A stretch of 64,000 bases of DNA from Macquaria australasica (GCA_005408345.1 SEMN01000070.1:1417001-1481000), one strand, 5' to 3'; shown: positions 1 to 14,417, counted from the stretch's first letter. Numbers and translations are program-made. The notes: generated from the sequence alone by a model not told the origin.

Positions 1-91
1 ACATTCGTTATCTTATGCTGGTTAAAATAAATAAAAGTGAACTGAACTGAGCTATAACTGATAAGATTAATGATAGGGCTTTGAGACATAC

Positions 92-3000
92 TCTGTTCCT
101 GGTTGAGGGGCTCCAGGCTGTAACCGTAGGCCAGCAGGGTACAGACAGCCTCTCTGACACTCTCCCTGCCCACTCTCCTACTCCTTTCATCAAGAAGGCT
201 GTAGGGCACAAGGTACGGGCTCCGCTTTGCTTTCACATCCTAAAAATACAGATGTAAATCGCAAAAATGGGCAACTATATTTGTCAGAGAACAGTAACAA
301 TGTTTGTGTTGCCAGAGCATGCTGTCGCTACGTGAATTTCTATGTTGTGACTGAGAGACAATGTACAGGGAAAACTTTTTCATATACTGCATTCCTAAAA
401 CTATCTGAAAACAACTGAAGACTAGTTTTTGAGTAAGGCTACATACAATATTATGACTGGCAAACAAATCATTCAAGTACAATTCCTCCAGCACAGAACA
501 TAAACCTGTTGGGCTCCATAGGTCCATCCCTGCTTTATACGCTCTCTGGCCCACACATTGTGATCATTCTCTGCCAGCGAGTTAACCACTTCCTCATGGG
601 CTGGGCTCAGAAAAACCTGGTTCAAGTCTACTGGTGCAGGTCTATAGCCACTGGGCTGCTCATACCTGAGAAAGGGAATAAGAATTGGACATGAGTGTGT
701 CAAGATCGGAAATGACATTCAAAAATTATTGTAAAATGAGTGGTTATGATGTAGCTGATGTTTTTCTTTACAGTATCTGTCTCATAGTCAACAAACAGAG
801 CTTCAGTAAGCAGAGTCTTCATGAAACATTAGACATGTGGGGCTACAACAACAGTGCCCCATCCTGACAAACATAACCCTCCCAAATTCTTCCTTTGTGC
901 AAGGGCTCCAATTAATCCATTAAACATGTACATACTTGGTGGCTAGTCTCATGTATTTGACTCTCTCCTCAGCGTGGTCATCAGTCAGACCAATGTGGAA
1001 ACCAAGGGCAAGGAGAGTCCTCCAGCAAAAAAACAAACATAAACAGTCACTAATCATAAAAACAAGCCCCAACAACAGATACTAATTACCAAATAGTGTT
1101 ACTATTACAGTAAATTTTCAATGGCAAAAGGACTGTTGATATACATCTTTGTATCATGTTTTTTTAAATTAAAATTGTTCAATAAATGAATCAAATTGAT
1201 CAAGTAGAATAAAACTTTTGTTTATTGTAGGCTGCAGATAGTGGAGCTCACCTAAGGGTGTCCTGAGCCATCTGAAGGTTCTGGTTCCTCTCCTGCTCTG
1301 ACAGCTTGGAGAACTCCACCAGACAGGGCTCATGCCTCTTAACGTCATCTCTCACCTGTTTGATAAAATGTAACATTTTTCAAGCTGCAAGTAAAACTGA
1401 AGTGAGCTGTACCAGTCAAGTTTCAAGTCAACCTTTCGATGGTACTCTTACATAGTATGTGACATGGTGATATAACGGTTATTCGTTATTTAATTTATGC
1501 AATGTAATTAAATTATTGATGTCGTTTCTCTTTTCTTACAGGTCCATGCGTCCATCCAAGATCAATCTTGTCCATTGCCCAGAGTTCATGGATATTCTCA
1601 GCCAATTTTTCCCGGATATCCTCAAGTTGTGGGGGCAATTCCACCTATGAGGATAATATGAGTAAAGTAAAATAACTAAACTACATCAATATGGTATATT
1701 TCAACACAAAGGATAAACTTCAAATTCCAATTCTTTCAATTTAATATATTTTTTCCAAATCTAAAATCTCCATCTGTACAATAAGTTAGCATTTCAAAAT
1801 AGAATAAAATAAAAGCAAGAATTATAAATAAAAAATTGCTTTTTTTTTGTTTGTACCTTGCTGATGTCTACTGGTGTGGGAGTAAAGGTCACTGGAGTGG
1901 CAGCTACTAAGGGGCCAATGAGCTCTTGTTTCCCTTCGCCATGATCCAAGATGTATTTCTGACATGGCTCCACCTTCAGCTTGACTCTCGGGAGGAGAGC
2001 ATCAGAGCATGGAGCAAAACCTGGTGGGGGCAAGAAGCGAAACTCTCCATGCCTTCCCCCAAACAGAAAGCGAACCCTGATTTCCAGAAATAGGACAAGG
2101 AAGGCATTTACTGTATGTACTGAGGTCCTTACAGAGACAAAAGCATGGACTGAGACAAAAAATAATAATGATGTTTCAGTAAACTTTTGACTTATCTTTA
2201 ACATTTATTATACTTGCTTGCTGAAAACAAATTATTAAATACAGCAAATTAACTTTTGAGCAATGTAGGCTAATTAAACAAAAACATATCTCTACTACTG
2301 ACTTGACTCCAGCAGAGAAGCTGACCACAGGACAAAGATGTCCATGAGCACTGACGTTCTCCAACATGCCCTGCACAGGTAGACCGTTGACCCGGAAGGA
2401 GATGCAGGGAGCACTGAGGTCAAGACAGCAGCTGACCACATCGTCATCTTTCAGCAGGTGCGGGTAGGAAGAGCTCACTCTGCGGCCCACACAGCCTGAG
2501 AATCAGGAGACACAGCCTTTAAAGCCATCCCATGTTCAGATTTTGCTTTTTATTGTTTGTTCTTAACCTCGTCAACTCAAAATGAGACAGCATTTACATG
2601 CAGCAACGCATTGCTGAAAGACTGAAAGATTTACCATACTTTATTAAATGAAACCCCAACAACTAAATAACAAACAAATCTTAGTTAAAAGTATGTCTGC
2701 ATCAGTCACTGCAAGCATACTGCTGCTGCTGATGATGATTTATTATCATCTCAATCAATTAATCTCTCTCTATGCAGGCTTAAAGGAACAAGCAGTAATA
2801 TACAGTATTAATGTCTCTCTCTGGATCATGAAGTGGTGCTGAACAATGGCAGTCACTGCTGTTATTTCAATATCTGCTGAGATTTCAAGTTTTCTAAACA
2901 GGCAAATTAAAAAGCATCTATTTAATTGAATTTCTTTGTTGTTCCTTTTAATCAGGCACTGTAAATCTCCCATATATGCCTTTTGCGGAACTAAATTAAA

Positions 3001-6000
3001 GGCACTAAGATGAATTTTAAATCTGAATTTGTGCCAATTTGTTACTGATGTTTGTCTCAAGTACCCTGGAATATGTGGTGCAATATACTCTACTTTTTTT
3101 TAAACTTGCTTATAAATCTATTATGCATTCTCTTTACCTTAGTTTGTGAAATAATTACAGAATACAAATCCAAACTGTACTGCTGAGTCATTTATAAGTT
3201 TTTGGTTTTTCTTATGAATCTTTCCTGTGGAAGTGATATCACACCATATATTCTATCTATCCTAGAACACACGTCTATTGTATGTGTGTATATGTACAGT
3301 ATGTTTATATTGTTTCGCTGACAGTTTCTCCTGGTCTGTATATGTATTCTTTATAGATATCTTGCTCTCCTAGATCACAATTAAACTCTAAAGATCAATA
3401 AAAACCCTGTGACTGCTCTCTATTGTGGGCCCTGACAAAACTAAACAAGGCTAAAAAATGGTTATACATGCAACATATTTCACTGAGCGAGTTCCCCAGC
3501 AGTACTTATACCGTACACTGAATCTTGCATCTCTTGTTTGATCTCATCCTTACCTGACCAGAGGTGAAGCCCATCAAAGCCGTAGGAGCAGAGGTCGTCT
3601 CCCACCCCGTTGCCCCCCCAGCCTTCACCTCCCGTGGGCCTGGGCTGGTAGCCCTCAGTGCTAGCCCAGCCAACACGCAGGTGTGTGGGCTCAGATGTGA
3701 GGAAGGAGTCGACATGATCCACAACCAGCTCATAGTACCACCTCCGATGCTGGGCTGAATCTTCCCCCATAGCCAAAAAGATGTTTGGTCTCATGCTGTG
3801 GTGAAGTAACATGCAGAGAGTACCGAAGACAAACAAAAGGGCAAAAAAGAATATTGTGGTGCCTTTCTTTGGTTAGATTTAGATATATTTGGCTTATAAT
3901 ATTTTCAAAGACATGAATAGGTCTTGGAAATTTCAAGAAATGTTACAAAATTGAACAGCAATATGATTATGACTACTACATAAAAAAATTAAGAAGAGCA
4001 GGAAAAGTGGAGAATTAAAAGCAGTGTAAGAAAATGATCACCATTCAGGTGCTAAGTAGGATGGGGGGTATGTATTGTATGACTGGACGCTGACTTTTTA
4101 AGTTGTACCAAAGAGAATCATTGAACTGAATATCTAATTAATAAGTAGACAGATGCTTGTTTGATTTTTACCATACTGCCCTGTGTAGGACCACACACTG
4201 CATTTCCCTTACGGAGGAAATGTGATACTATCTGCAGCCCACACAGAGCATAACTCTCATGGACACAGCACATTGCATTGTTATAAATATATATGGTAAT
4301 ATAAATTACCAGAGATAATTTGGAAGCAGAGTATGAGAAACAAAAAGATGAAGAGGTATGTGGACTAGAAAATAACCAATATGTTGCTGGAATTAAATCT
4401 GGCCGACATGGTGTCTGGGGAATAAATGCTAGTACATATAGTGACACTAACCTTGCCCTTGATAGAGCTCTCATGACAGTGAAGACATTAGGACAGAAGG
4501 AGGGAATTGAGAGCATGGGAAAAGGACACAAAGAGAAAAGTATGACTTGGTTAAGATGATAGAAGAGATTGGATAAAAATGGAAAAGAAGAATGGATAAA
4601 GAAAAAAAGAATAGGAAAAAGAGCATCTGAAAGAATTGACAAAATGTGGTGGGTAAGGAGGAGAAGATGGAAAAGAGAAAGAAAAATGGACGAGATAAAA
4701 GGCATGAGAATGAAAGCAGATGTGCTAATGAGGCATTTAGTTGAACAAGAAGTAAAAGTGATTGAATGAGCAATGGCTTGAGAAGGAAGAGAGAGCTGGG
4801 GAATAGACCGAGCAGGTGTGAAGAATATGAAACAAAATAAGCTATAAGGCCTGAGGAGCAAAATGGGCTGCTGATAGAGAAAGGGATGATAAAAGAAGGC
4901 AGCTGCTGAGGAAAAAAGGGCAGGTAAAAAATAAAAAAAAAACAAGCTCAGAGGAAAAGGGAAATGGAAACTGCCTACAAGATCAGACTGGCACAGTGGG
5001 TCAAAATACTGAGAGACAGAAGGAAAACATGAAATGAAACTGCCTAAGAAGTGTCCAAAGATTAACTCTGTTGAGCTATACCATCTCAGGCAGTGGGCAA
5101 CTTTTCCAAAGTCTCATTGGAAGAGGCGGAGACGAAGACATTTGTCCTGCAACATTTTTGTTCTGATCTATTCAGACAGAAATAATTGGAGCAGCAAATA
5201 AAGAGACGGCACTAAGAAGACGAGTGATTCTTCAATTAACTAAAGTCCAAGAGACGAAAGATGGGTTCTGTACTGTAGAGAAATCTGAAGTATTTCTTGT
5301 ATCAAAGATGTGGACGTCATTACAGATGGAAAACTGTTACAAAAGGATAGCAAGGCCTCTACAGTCAATAAACAGCACTCAGCTAAGCAAATGCATAAGC
5401 AAACATGAGAAGAAGCCCTCATTGAGTGGTGGCTTCAAGAATAAATAAAAGCAAGAACAGAATATGGGAGGATGCACTCTGCAGCACAGACACATTGGAA
5501 ATGTGCTCTTTTGTTACAGCAAATCATATTTCTAATTTTGAAATCTTTTGTGTAACTTTTGTAAGTCTGATTTTTGTGTATAGAGAATGACAGACAAAAT
5601 TAGAAACAAATATGAATGCAGAGAAATAAAAAAATAAAAACACTGAATTAAAAGGGATAAGACGGTAAGGGGAGTGAGAAATAAGAAAAGAATGACTCAG
5701 AGGCAAAACAAAGTAGTCTTATTGAGAGAAAACATTCTAAATTGTACCTGGTGACCTGATTAGCCAGACGTGTTTGGAGCAGCAAGTCTCTGTCTGGCAG
5801 CAGGTTGTCACAGATGAGGTTCTGATTGGACCGCACCGCCACACCATGGCACACACACAGAGAGCACAGCACCTCCAGCACCTGGAACACAACCTGTCAG
5901 CACTTCATCCAGCAATAGCTCCATAAACACATGAAAATTATCCCACAGGGGAACAGGGAACAGATCAAAAACTGCTATTACAGCTACGATATTTGTTTCT

Positions 6001-9000
6001 ATGTTTTTGCATTGGCGAAACACTGGCATCAGTTTAGTTCAAAACCATGTTGCAAATGCATAAACACTTGATAACGTTCGCTCCCATTATTAACAAAGCA
6101 TGCACATTACTTCTCATGATTTTTATTTCAAATGCACACAAAAACCTTGCAAACACTACCTTGTGGTTGCATCCATGCTTGTCTAGAAAAGAGATGATAG
6201 AATGAATGTGTCCTTCTTTGATGACATTGAGTGCTTCAGGACTTTCAACTAGGACACACTGCAGAACCTCCAAGACTCCTGTACATGACAGTATGCAATT
6301 GCTCATTACTGTATGGAAGATATCCTGAATTAACTGCCTATATTTCTAGATTTTGCTACGCTTAGATATGATAACTAATGTCAGAAATAATGTACATCAG
6401 AAAACAGAAACCGACCAGAAGAGGCCTCGAGCCGGTCCAGCCTGCTAATCAGCCAGTCCAGAGAACCTGAGAAATGTGCAGAGTTAGCACGGTTTCCCCG
6501 GATCAAAGCAGCTGAAGGGGAAAAAACATTTGAAGGGTGTTCAGTATTTACAATACTTAGGCACTCAGGCAAACACAACCCATGTATTTCATGCAAAATG
6601 GCAGAATTCAAACAATTTATGGATCATTTTTAAGATAGGTATTTTAGGCAAAATGCATTTAAACGGGTTATTCACAGCTTAGTAGATATAATGGGGGAAA
6701 TGTGTATCCATTTTGATATCTGTGTCAGTAGATAACCAATGTTGCAGTCTCAGTACTGAAAATGAATGTATATGAGCTATCTATACTCAGAAAAGGTGTG
6801 TTTATGCTCACCCAATAGCTCATAGAAACGGTTGAGGATGGTCTCCCACTCTTCTCCTGTGTCAGCAGCCTCAGCAAAATGAGAAGCACTACTATATTGG
6901 TGTAGACGATCAATACAATCTAGGACCAAATCTATCACACCCTGAGAAGAAAAGGAGGTAATACTTACGGAACAGTGACAAACATATCACACGTAGGATC
7001 GATTTATTGATTCACACATATAGATTTACCTCTGCTTGAAACATGTTCTGCCGATTCTTTAGCGCTGTCATGCTGTTCTGTTTAGCTTCATGGTCTAGCC
7101 CCCCTGGTGGAGGCTGGAAATAGTTTATAAGATCCTGCAGACTACGTGTCACTATCTCCATTGGCAGGCTGACAGACGTGAGGTTTCCTTGTTGACTAAA
7201 ACCATCCAGTTTCCTACAGAAAAGGTGGGTTAAGTATAATGCAACAATATATCGTAGAGGTGATTAGTTTCTGGCCTTGACTCAAACTACCAGACTTTCA
7301 AATCCTTTTGCTATTGTTAAAAGAATCCTAGGTTTGTAATTGTCCAATATGACTGCCACTAGCAATTACTTATACTTATGCTATGTTGTGCTTATCCGAA
7401 CTAAGGGTTGATTGACTGTTATTTTTTATTTTTTTACTGCTCAGTGCAGAAGTAGTAGACTTAATTATGCAACTCCAACTTTTTAAAAGCATGGTAACAT
7501 TCCCATGGTATTTTGAAAAAATCTTATTGTGTGTGTGTGTGGACATCTGAGGTACAATACCATGGCAGGTCTCATAGATAGCCATAGAATTTGGATGTTC
7601 TACAATACCTAAATCAAGTCCCACTGATATGCAACAAGGACTAAAGCCCGACATTACATTATAACATTTAGCCTCAATCTCTATCGAGGTAGCGAACACT
7701 GCAGCTGGAAACAGGCGTCACTATGTCAGTGTAACCATGTCTCTATCAGTGTGGTATCCATGAATGACAGAGGGTCTAGATATAGCATCCAGTACCTGAT
7801 AAAGCGAGTGAAGAGGAGAATAGCACCCCGGATGAGTCTGGCAGTGTGAGATTCTTCCCGCTGAGAACGAGACAGTGTCAGCCCATCGTCCATATGACCC
7901 TCACTGTGCAAAATCGCCTGGAAAAACATTGTTTGCAAAAAGTTCCTATTTATTCTTTCACTATGTTGAAGTGCATTTCAGTACATTTTCACATTCAACA
8001 TTCTTGCAAAATAGTCGATTATTAGCCATACACTTCTCTTATAATAATAATAATCTTGAATCTAAACGGTTTACCTTTCGCTGAGCCACCCCCATGCGTG
8101 TAGATTTGGCATCAATAGCTTGGTAGGTGAGCCAGAGCCCAGAGTCTACATGCTGAACATAACAAATGGAGTCTCCATACTTGATCTCTGGGATCCCCAT
8201 GCCATCGACATTAGTCTTTGTGCCAGTGTCAAGTTTCTCCTATAGACAAACATCTACTGTTACACGTTTCACAAACAGATGTTTCTCTGACAATAAACTG
8301 ATCATTACTTGGAAAACTGTACTACACTAATGACCTTCAGGTCTCCAGTCTATAGAAACTTAAATAGATAAATTGATCACAGCAGCCTGTGAAGTTTAGT
8401 GTATTTCTCATGTGACTCCTGACCTTCGATGATCGAAAGCAGAAGGAGGTTGTGTTGATGTCAGCCTTGTCCCGATCAACCAGATGCAGGCCTTTCTCCT
8501 CTGTAAGACCCAGGTACCTCCCAGTTGTCATATGGCAGAGTCGGAAAGGCTGCCCCCAGCATGTATGCCTACCACTCCAACTGAGGAATATCAAGAGCAT
8601 TGTGTATTTTGTTGCTTTTCTTTTCCTTTGAAGGAAACTGAACAGTCCACAACATTTAGTTTTTCCTCTTTATTGTTGTGCAGACACAGAAATTCTGGCA
8701 GTGACCAGCAGCAGTGTGTGCAACATGATAATGACTCCCTCTATGGTCTTAAAAACAATCATCGTGTATGTGTGCATTATTTTCTTTTTTCTGCACGAGA
8801 CTACAAAATAGTCTTCAAATAATGCGTTTAAAACTGTAGAGATTAAAATACCAATGTTTTATATGAGGTTAAATATTCACATCCCATGTATACTTACACA
8901 ACACGCAGAATCTCCAGCCTCCAGAGAGAGCGGGCATGGCTGGAGACTGATCCAATCTCATAATGCATTATCCTAGATTGAGAAAGAGAACATGACCATA

Positions 9001-12000
9001 TAAGTAAAGGATGTTTTGTCAAGCTGACATGAGAGGAGACTGGTCTTTTCAACTGACCTTTGCAGCTCTTCTCCCTGCTCTGTGGACGGAATAGTCAGAC
9101 ATGCGTCACTATGGCTGTGGAGCAGTCGCAATGTGTCGCCCCCCTTCAGGTATCCTAAAATTAGCACAACAGACACCAGACGTAATCTCCACTGAAAGAG
9201 ACATTTTACTGCATCTTTGGAAAACAGGCCATTTGGTGGCTATAACTGGTAACTAAACAAGGGTAACTACTCCAAGCGAAGTGTGCAGAGTGTATGCTTC
9301 ATAGTAATTGTAGGCACAGCTCTTACACAAAGTACATCTCTGGTGCATCTGAACATTTGCAACCTGATTTTGACTCATCACCAACATCAGTTTGCCAAAA
9401 AACATCATATGTAGCTGGAACACCTCTTTGACCAGTCATATTTCTTGGACACAACAATCACTTGGATTATAGAATTTTAGAGATTGATAGTTTGTTTTTC
9501 TAATATATTTAGAGAGCAAAAAGTGAAAAAACTTGCCTTGAGCAACTCCACCTCCAGAGCAGATGGGAGCGACACTCCAGAGAGTCTGCTGGAAGGCTGC
9601 ATTAACAATCAGGCTGTCACTCAAGCTTTTGTTGTCAAATACAGTGCCAAAGGACAGGTGCTGGGAAGAAACAAAATGGTAATGACAAGAATGGGCTCAT
9701 CAGCAATGAATACAAGTTCTGATTTTTCTACTACAATAGCTGTTATCATAAACAATTATGCTAAACAACTTGTCAGAGGCAGAGAGAACACAGATTGCCA
9801 ACTACCGAATTAAGTCAAAGGAAATGAAACCAATGACATATAAATGGTAGTTTCTGTTTCTGCAAAGCTCAGGAGAAAGACGGAGAAGCAATGCAGTGGA
9901 AAAGAACACACATTCAATTTACCAACTTCAAATGTTTAATTAGTAGTCTTTTGTTATTTTTCTAAATAAATAACAGGTTAGGTTGTTTTGACATTTGATA
10001 TAGTATGAAATATTTAAAGCAGATTTTTTTGTCATCTAAGAATAAAAAAACTTTACTCCTTTACTGACTCACCAGATATCTCTCTGAGGACACATTGACC
10101 AGTATGAGGTCATCTCCAGCACGCACTTTCTCCCCCTCTGACCTCTGTCTGGATGCTGGGTGGACGGTCCACCAACATGCCTCACCTGAGCCACAGACAG
10201 AATATATACAAATATATATAAAACAATTTTGCAGTTCCACATGCTTGAAAAAGGCTTACAGTTAAAATTACAAATAAACCAAATTATATCATATAAAGGG
10301 AATAAAATGTGGTAGAAATGCATATATATGTGAAGATACAGTTAGGAGCACTAAAAAAGTAAATGTATTGATATCACAATTATCAACTGTTTAAAAAGGT
10401 CCAATACCAAATACCTGCTTTATCCTCTTGCAGACCAACATCAAAAGTCAGCTTGTCAGTTGAAGACTGAGATGAAGACAAGCAGCTGAGATACTGGGAG
10501 TGAAATGGACAGTGGATATACATTTCAGTGAGCATATGAACAAATATTTTTATTTTCTATTTGCCATCTGCAAGTGGAAAAGTAAGACTGATTTATATCT
10601 GCATTGTATCAAGATGACTCACCATGCCACTGTATGAGTGTAGGAACAACACTGCCTGGCCATATAGAAGGGTGCGATGGCTTCCTCCAGCTCCCGCCTG
10701 CAAATCAGAATCACATAGCATTATACAACTCATAGTATAATTAAACGCAACAACAGTAGTGTGAAAAATGAATAAACTCAAAGACAAAGACTAAATGAAA
10801 AAATACAAACAATTATCAATTTAAACAATGACAAATGATAATGAAATAGAATAGAGCAAATAAAAGGAACAAACAGTCATTGTAAAATGTGTGCTTCCTT
10901 TTGTTTGCTTGTTGCTTTATGTCAACACCAGCTGTTCTAGTTTTACGATGGCTTATTTGTCAGTGTTATAAGATTGTGTTAACCTCGTTGCTCCAGATGA
11001 ATAAATACAGTCCAAATCCCTCTCAAATAAAGTCCCAGATAAAACCATAGTCTATATTGTAGTCAGCACTCTACAGAACACTGCAGTTAAGTACAATAAC
11101 ATGTATTTTATTTACACTTGCAACTAAGGCTGATATGAGGCCAGTTTAACCTGGCAACTTATTGTGGCTGTAGTATCTGGAAATTCCAATTAATTACTTT
11201 TGGTAATTAAATGTCATTCATACCATAAATTATAGTATAAATGTCACATTGACATTGATAAACAGCAAATAATATCTGTTTCAGGAATGTTGAGATGCAT
11301 TGGGAGAAGAGAAGACTCTCACCTCTGCAGCCAGGTGCTTACTGTGAGCCAGCATCTCCTGCAGGGCTCTAACAGAGAGACACTGGACCAGGACAAAGCC
11401 ACATACAGACAGGTCTGGTATAACATTCTGTTGGAAATAAAAAGTCATTATAGCACGTGTCATTCAGGTAGCTTCATATCTGTCTACTCCCTCCACGGGT
11501 CAACAGTGCAATCAGCAGTGACAACCACAGCAAATCGGGCAGTACAAATTAGGGAGAAAAGGAGGAAAAATCTGGCACACAAAAATCAACAAATACATAA
11601 ATTATAAAAAGACGCTGAATAAATAAGTAGAAAACATATTAAACATGAATGAAATTTTGTGAAATATTAAATGTGATAAGTTATTAATTTAGAGGCAAAT
11701 TAGTAGTAAAAAAATAAACTTTTAGATACATTAGAATTACGTACTGTTCACACACAATTAGCAGACATTCATTAAAACTTTATGTAGAAAGACAGACAGA
11801 GGTCAACTAGTCTTGGTACAGTATTTCTTTACAGGTTAAATATTCTGAAACTTTTTAGTGAATTATTTGGATAATTTTATAGGTCTCTCTTTTATCATTC
11901 CAAATCAAGAGTGAGGAAGTGTGACGATAATTGACAATGGACTGCTCTGACAATGAGGAAAAACTGCAATCGTTGAGTTGGAGCTCTTTACCTTGCAATT

Positions 12001-14417
12001 AGAGGTGGGCTCAAGCCTGCAGAGTCTGCTGCCAAATCCCTCGGCAGCAAGACACAGTTTCACATGTTCCCCCTGGGATGTGACGGTACTCTGCAAAACC
12101 ACCTCATCTCCCTGAGAAAAACACACACAGAGATGACAGCAAACTCTCATGTGCAGAGAGTTACAGATTCCCATATATTAAAAAAGCACTGAATGTTTTA
12201 CTGTTTTTATTCAAATGTATTCAGGAAAGCCCCTCAGTCATACTGGCATGCCTTATCAGGGCTCTACACTGCACTGTTGTGCATTCCCACAACACAAACA
12301 GAGTGATACGTCTTCTCCAGTAAAACAATCTAGCTGATCGCGTCACGTCAGTTTCAGTCACGTTCTCCCAGTTAAACTTCCATTCATATCATATCAATAA
12401 TTTAAGCTTATCAGCTCATTTGTTCTGATTCAGGACCTCCAGTATTTGGAGAGAGTTACTTGTGAAAAATAAGGTGTGCCAAAGTCAGTAGGCTACTGTT
12501 GTTTCAATGTGCCAGATACATATTTAATCAACATTTCATATCTTCTGCTACTATGAACATTTATTTTACTAAGTATACCAAGCATCTTTGGCAGCATCTT
12601 CAAAGGTAAAGTAGAAGTAGATTCATTGATTTGGATAAAATGCTATCAAACCCCAACCCTAATTGCGACGCCTCACAAGAATTAGCAGCTTCTATGCAGT
12701 TTGAAAAGGGATGCATTAATGTTATTTCTCAAAGAAATTACTGTGCCCCTTAATTTTTTAACTTAGGGGCACAAGCACCCCTAAAAATAAATATAAGCGT
12801 AGAGCCTTGCTTATATATCAGTAAAACATGGTCTAGCCCTATTGTAAATGCATGTACAGTAGATCTCTGTCACCTAAAATTTATCTTATCTTCATTTGAA
12901 TGCCAAATGGAACACGTCAAAGGAATTAGGCTTTTCACATCTATTTAAGGAACTGTAGAGAGGGACCACAGACGACTGGTCTCCAAAGTCCAGCCAAGAC
13001 TACCAACACCTCTTCATACCCAGGCTGCATATACCTCCATATTGGGAAGACACTGCGCTGTCTGACCCCTGATTCACCCTTCTTTCCACTCCTCATATCA
13101 GCGGTACTCTGCAATCAGTCAAACACACTGCCCAACGCAGAGGGACACTGTGTGGCATTTAGATGGCTAGAGGACCCAGCTCTTCTTCAAGGCACATTTG
13201 GCAAGTGAAAATTCACTACGCCACAAGACTTAATCCATGTCGAAAGCCCTGGCAATTCAAAATGCATGTTCATTCGGCAGTAACAGGATTTAAAAAGCTG
13301 TGTTTTGGATTTGAAACTGACGCTGGTCTATTTATTCCAATTTGTCCATTTCAGGGTTTCCTGTGGTGCTTTATAGTGCAGGTGGACCACTTTGCCTCTA
13401 ACAAAGACCACCTAACATATAAAAATGAATAAACTTTAATGACAAAAAGCAGCTATTTCACAAATGCCATATATGTAACAAGTGTAGCTATTAATTTGTC
13501 TGCTCTCATCTACTAACTAAATTGATCATGAGACAAGATGCGTCAGGATCTGTGGCTTCCCACCTCGGCTGAACTGTCCTAGGGGAAACCCTGTATTTAT
13601 TGTAATAATGTATGACACAGAAATCTAGTGTCATCTCATATTGTGGATCGATCTTGTAAAATGCCCCAATCTGGGTACTGAGTTCAGTAACCATCTACAT
13701 CACCCCCTGTGTGAGTATGTGTATTTGTCTCATATCCACACCAGACACTCTCTCTGTGACATGCCCTTATCAGAAGGCAAAGATAACAAGCTGTGAGAGG
13801 ACAACTTACAACTAGGGAACACCGATAGCATCTTGCAGTGAGGATGAAAAAAAGCCATTTCTGATCTTCCTTTACTGTGGGTGACTAGTGAAAGTGATAA
13901 AGATGGCAAAAATGCTGCTGGGAGCTGATTTATAAACTAAATCTTATCATAATTACTATATATGGTATATATTACTTTTACTTAAAAACATAAAACATGA
14001 TCATTTTAATAAAAAAGAACATGAAATTAACAACTTTTGAACTGACTGCCTTGGGCCATGCATCATAAGGTCACACTTGATTTTGATAGTTATACTTCAG
14101 CCTGTAAAGATGCAGAATTTTGGACGCAATAAGCAGTTAATTGTTGACACTTCACTCCTGAGGACTACACAAATAAAGTGTTACATTTAAAATATGAATT
14201 TAGCTGTTAGCTGTTTAACAAAAATATGAGATGTTAACTCACTCCCCCTCTTCCAAAGACCTAGGTCAGGTTAGGTCAGGTTAGGTTAGGTAATTGACAC
14301 ATCTCCTTTCTGGCTTGACGAAATATAAACCGCTACATTTAACTGCAGTTTGAAAAGTGGCCGACTCACCGTTCGTAGAAACTGGAATTCATCTTCGCCC
14401 TCTCCGGTGTCAGTCAT
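92..14417 (-). CDS. ryr2: Ryanodine receptor 2-like, N-terminal 25 coding exons (3' part outside window)
   Basis: RyRs are homotetrameric Ca2+ release channels of the sarcoplasmic/endoplasmic reticulum. Coding exons, 5' to 3' on the minus strand: 14370-14417, 11992-12111, 11323-11427, 10623-10697, 10415-10493, 10073-10185, 9537-9660, 9058-9154, 8898-8972, 8424-8580, 8075-8239, 7796-7917, 7030-7213, 6812-6941, 6416-6511, 6160-6278, 5748-5881, 3554-3795, 2303-2495, 1857-2076, 1540-1644, 1252-1355, 936-1019, 506-665, 92-239. They total 3,199 nt (about 1,066 residues), in phase throughout. The start is MTDTGEGEDEFQFLRT, the canonical RyR N terminus. Visible domains are the beta-trefoil N-terminal and MIR region (about 1-370), RIH region (about 370-640), SPRY1 (about 650-800; GWGGNGVGDDL motif) and RyR repeats (about 850-1060; LAENDHNVWARERIKQGW). 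Diagnostic stretches (AAFQQTLWSVAPI, SGSLDWLISRL, CVCHGVAVRSNQ) fit RyR2 better than RyR1 or RyR3. The sequence is fairly divergent, and whether it is ryr2a or ryr2b cannot be decided. Confidence 0.93.
4310..5050 (+). repeat. Purine-rich low-complexity tract in ryr2 intron 17
   Basis: The plus strand is strongly enriched in A and G (runs such as gaagaggaag and aaagaaaaaga) over roughly 700 bp. On the opposite strand this gives a long artificial Phe/Ser/Leu-rich open frame. It lies in the 1.95-kb intron between the exons at 5748-5881 and 3554-3795. I see no splice-bounded exon or known repeat in it. Confidence 0.6.
9535..9537 (-). other. ryr2: Non-canonical GC splice donor of ryr2 intron 7
   Basis: Exon 7 must end at 9537 so that its last G joins GA of exon 8 to make the Gly of the conserved GYLKGGD run. 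The intron then begins GCAAGT rather than GTAAGT, and its acceptor at 9155-9156 is an ordinary AG. GC-AG introns are a known minor class (about 1% of vertebrate introns). No in-phase GT donor is visible nearby. Confidence 0.8.
12112..14263. other. ryr2 intron 1 (no additional feature seen)
   Basis: This 2.2-kb intron separates the 16-codon first exon from exon 2. Read on both strands it shows only AT-rich sequence and short spurious open frames. No coding similarity, RNA gene or recognisable repeat was seen. Confidence 0.6.
14264..14292. repeat. Short AGGTTAGGTC-type tandem repeat
   Basis: About three imperfect copies of a 10-bp AGGTCAGGTT/AGGTTAGGTT unit lie 78 bp inside intron 1 from the ryr2 first-exon donor. 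A related CCTAACCTAACC run occurs near 51.2 kb. The unit resembles TTAGGG-like or nuclear-receptor half-site (AGGTCA) strings, but nothing shows a function. Confidence 0.6.

Noticed and set aside
4118..4945. 275-codon minus-strand open frame, the longest in the window
   Set aside because: It is the complement of a purine-rich tract, has extreme Phe/Ser/Leu composition, no splice or start context, and lies within a ryr2 intron.
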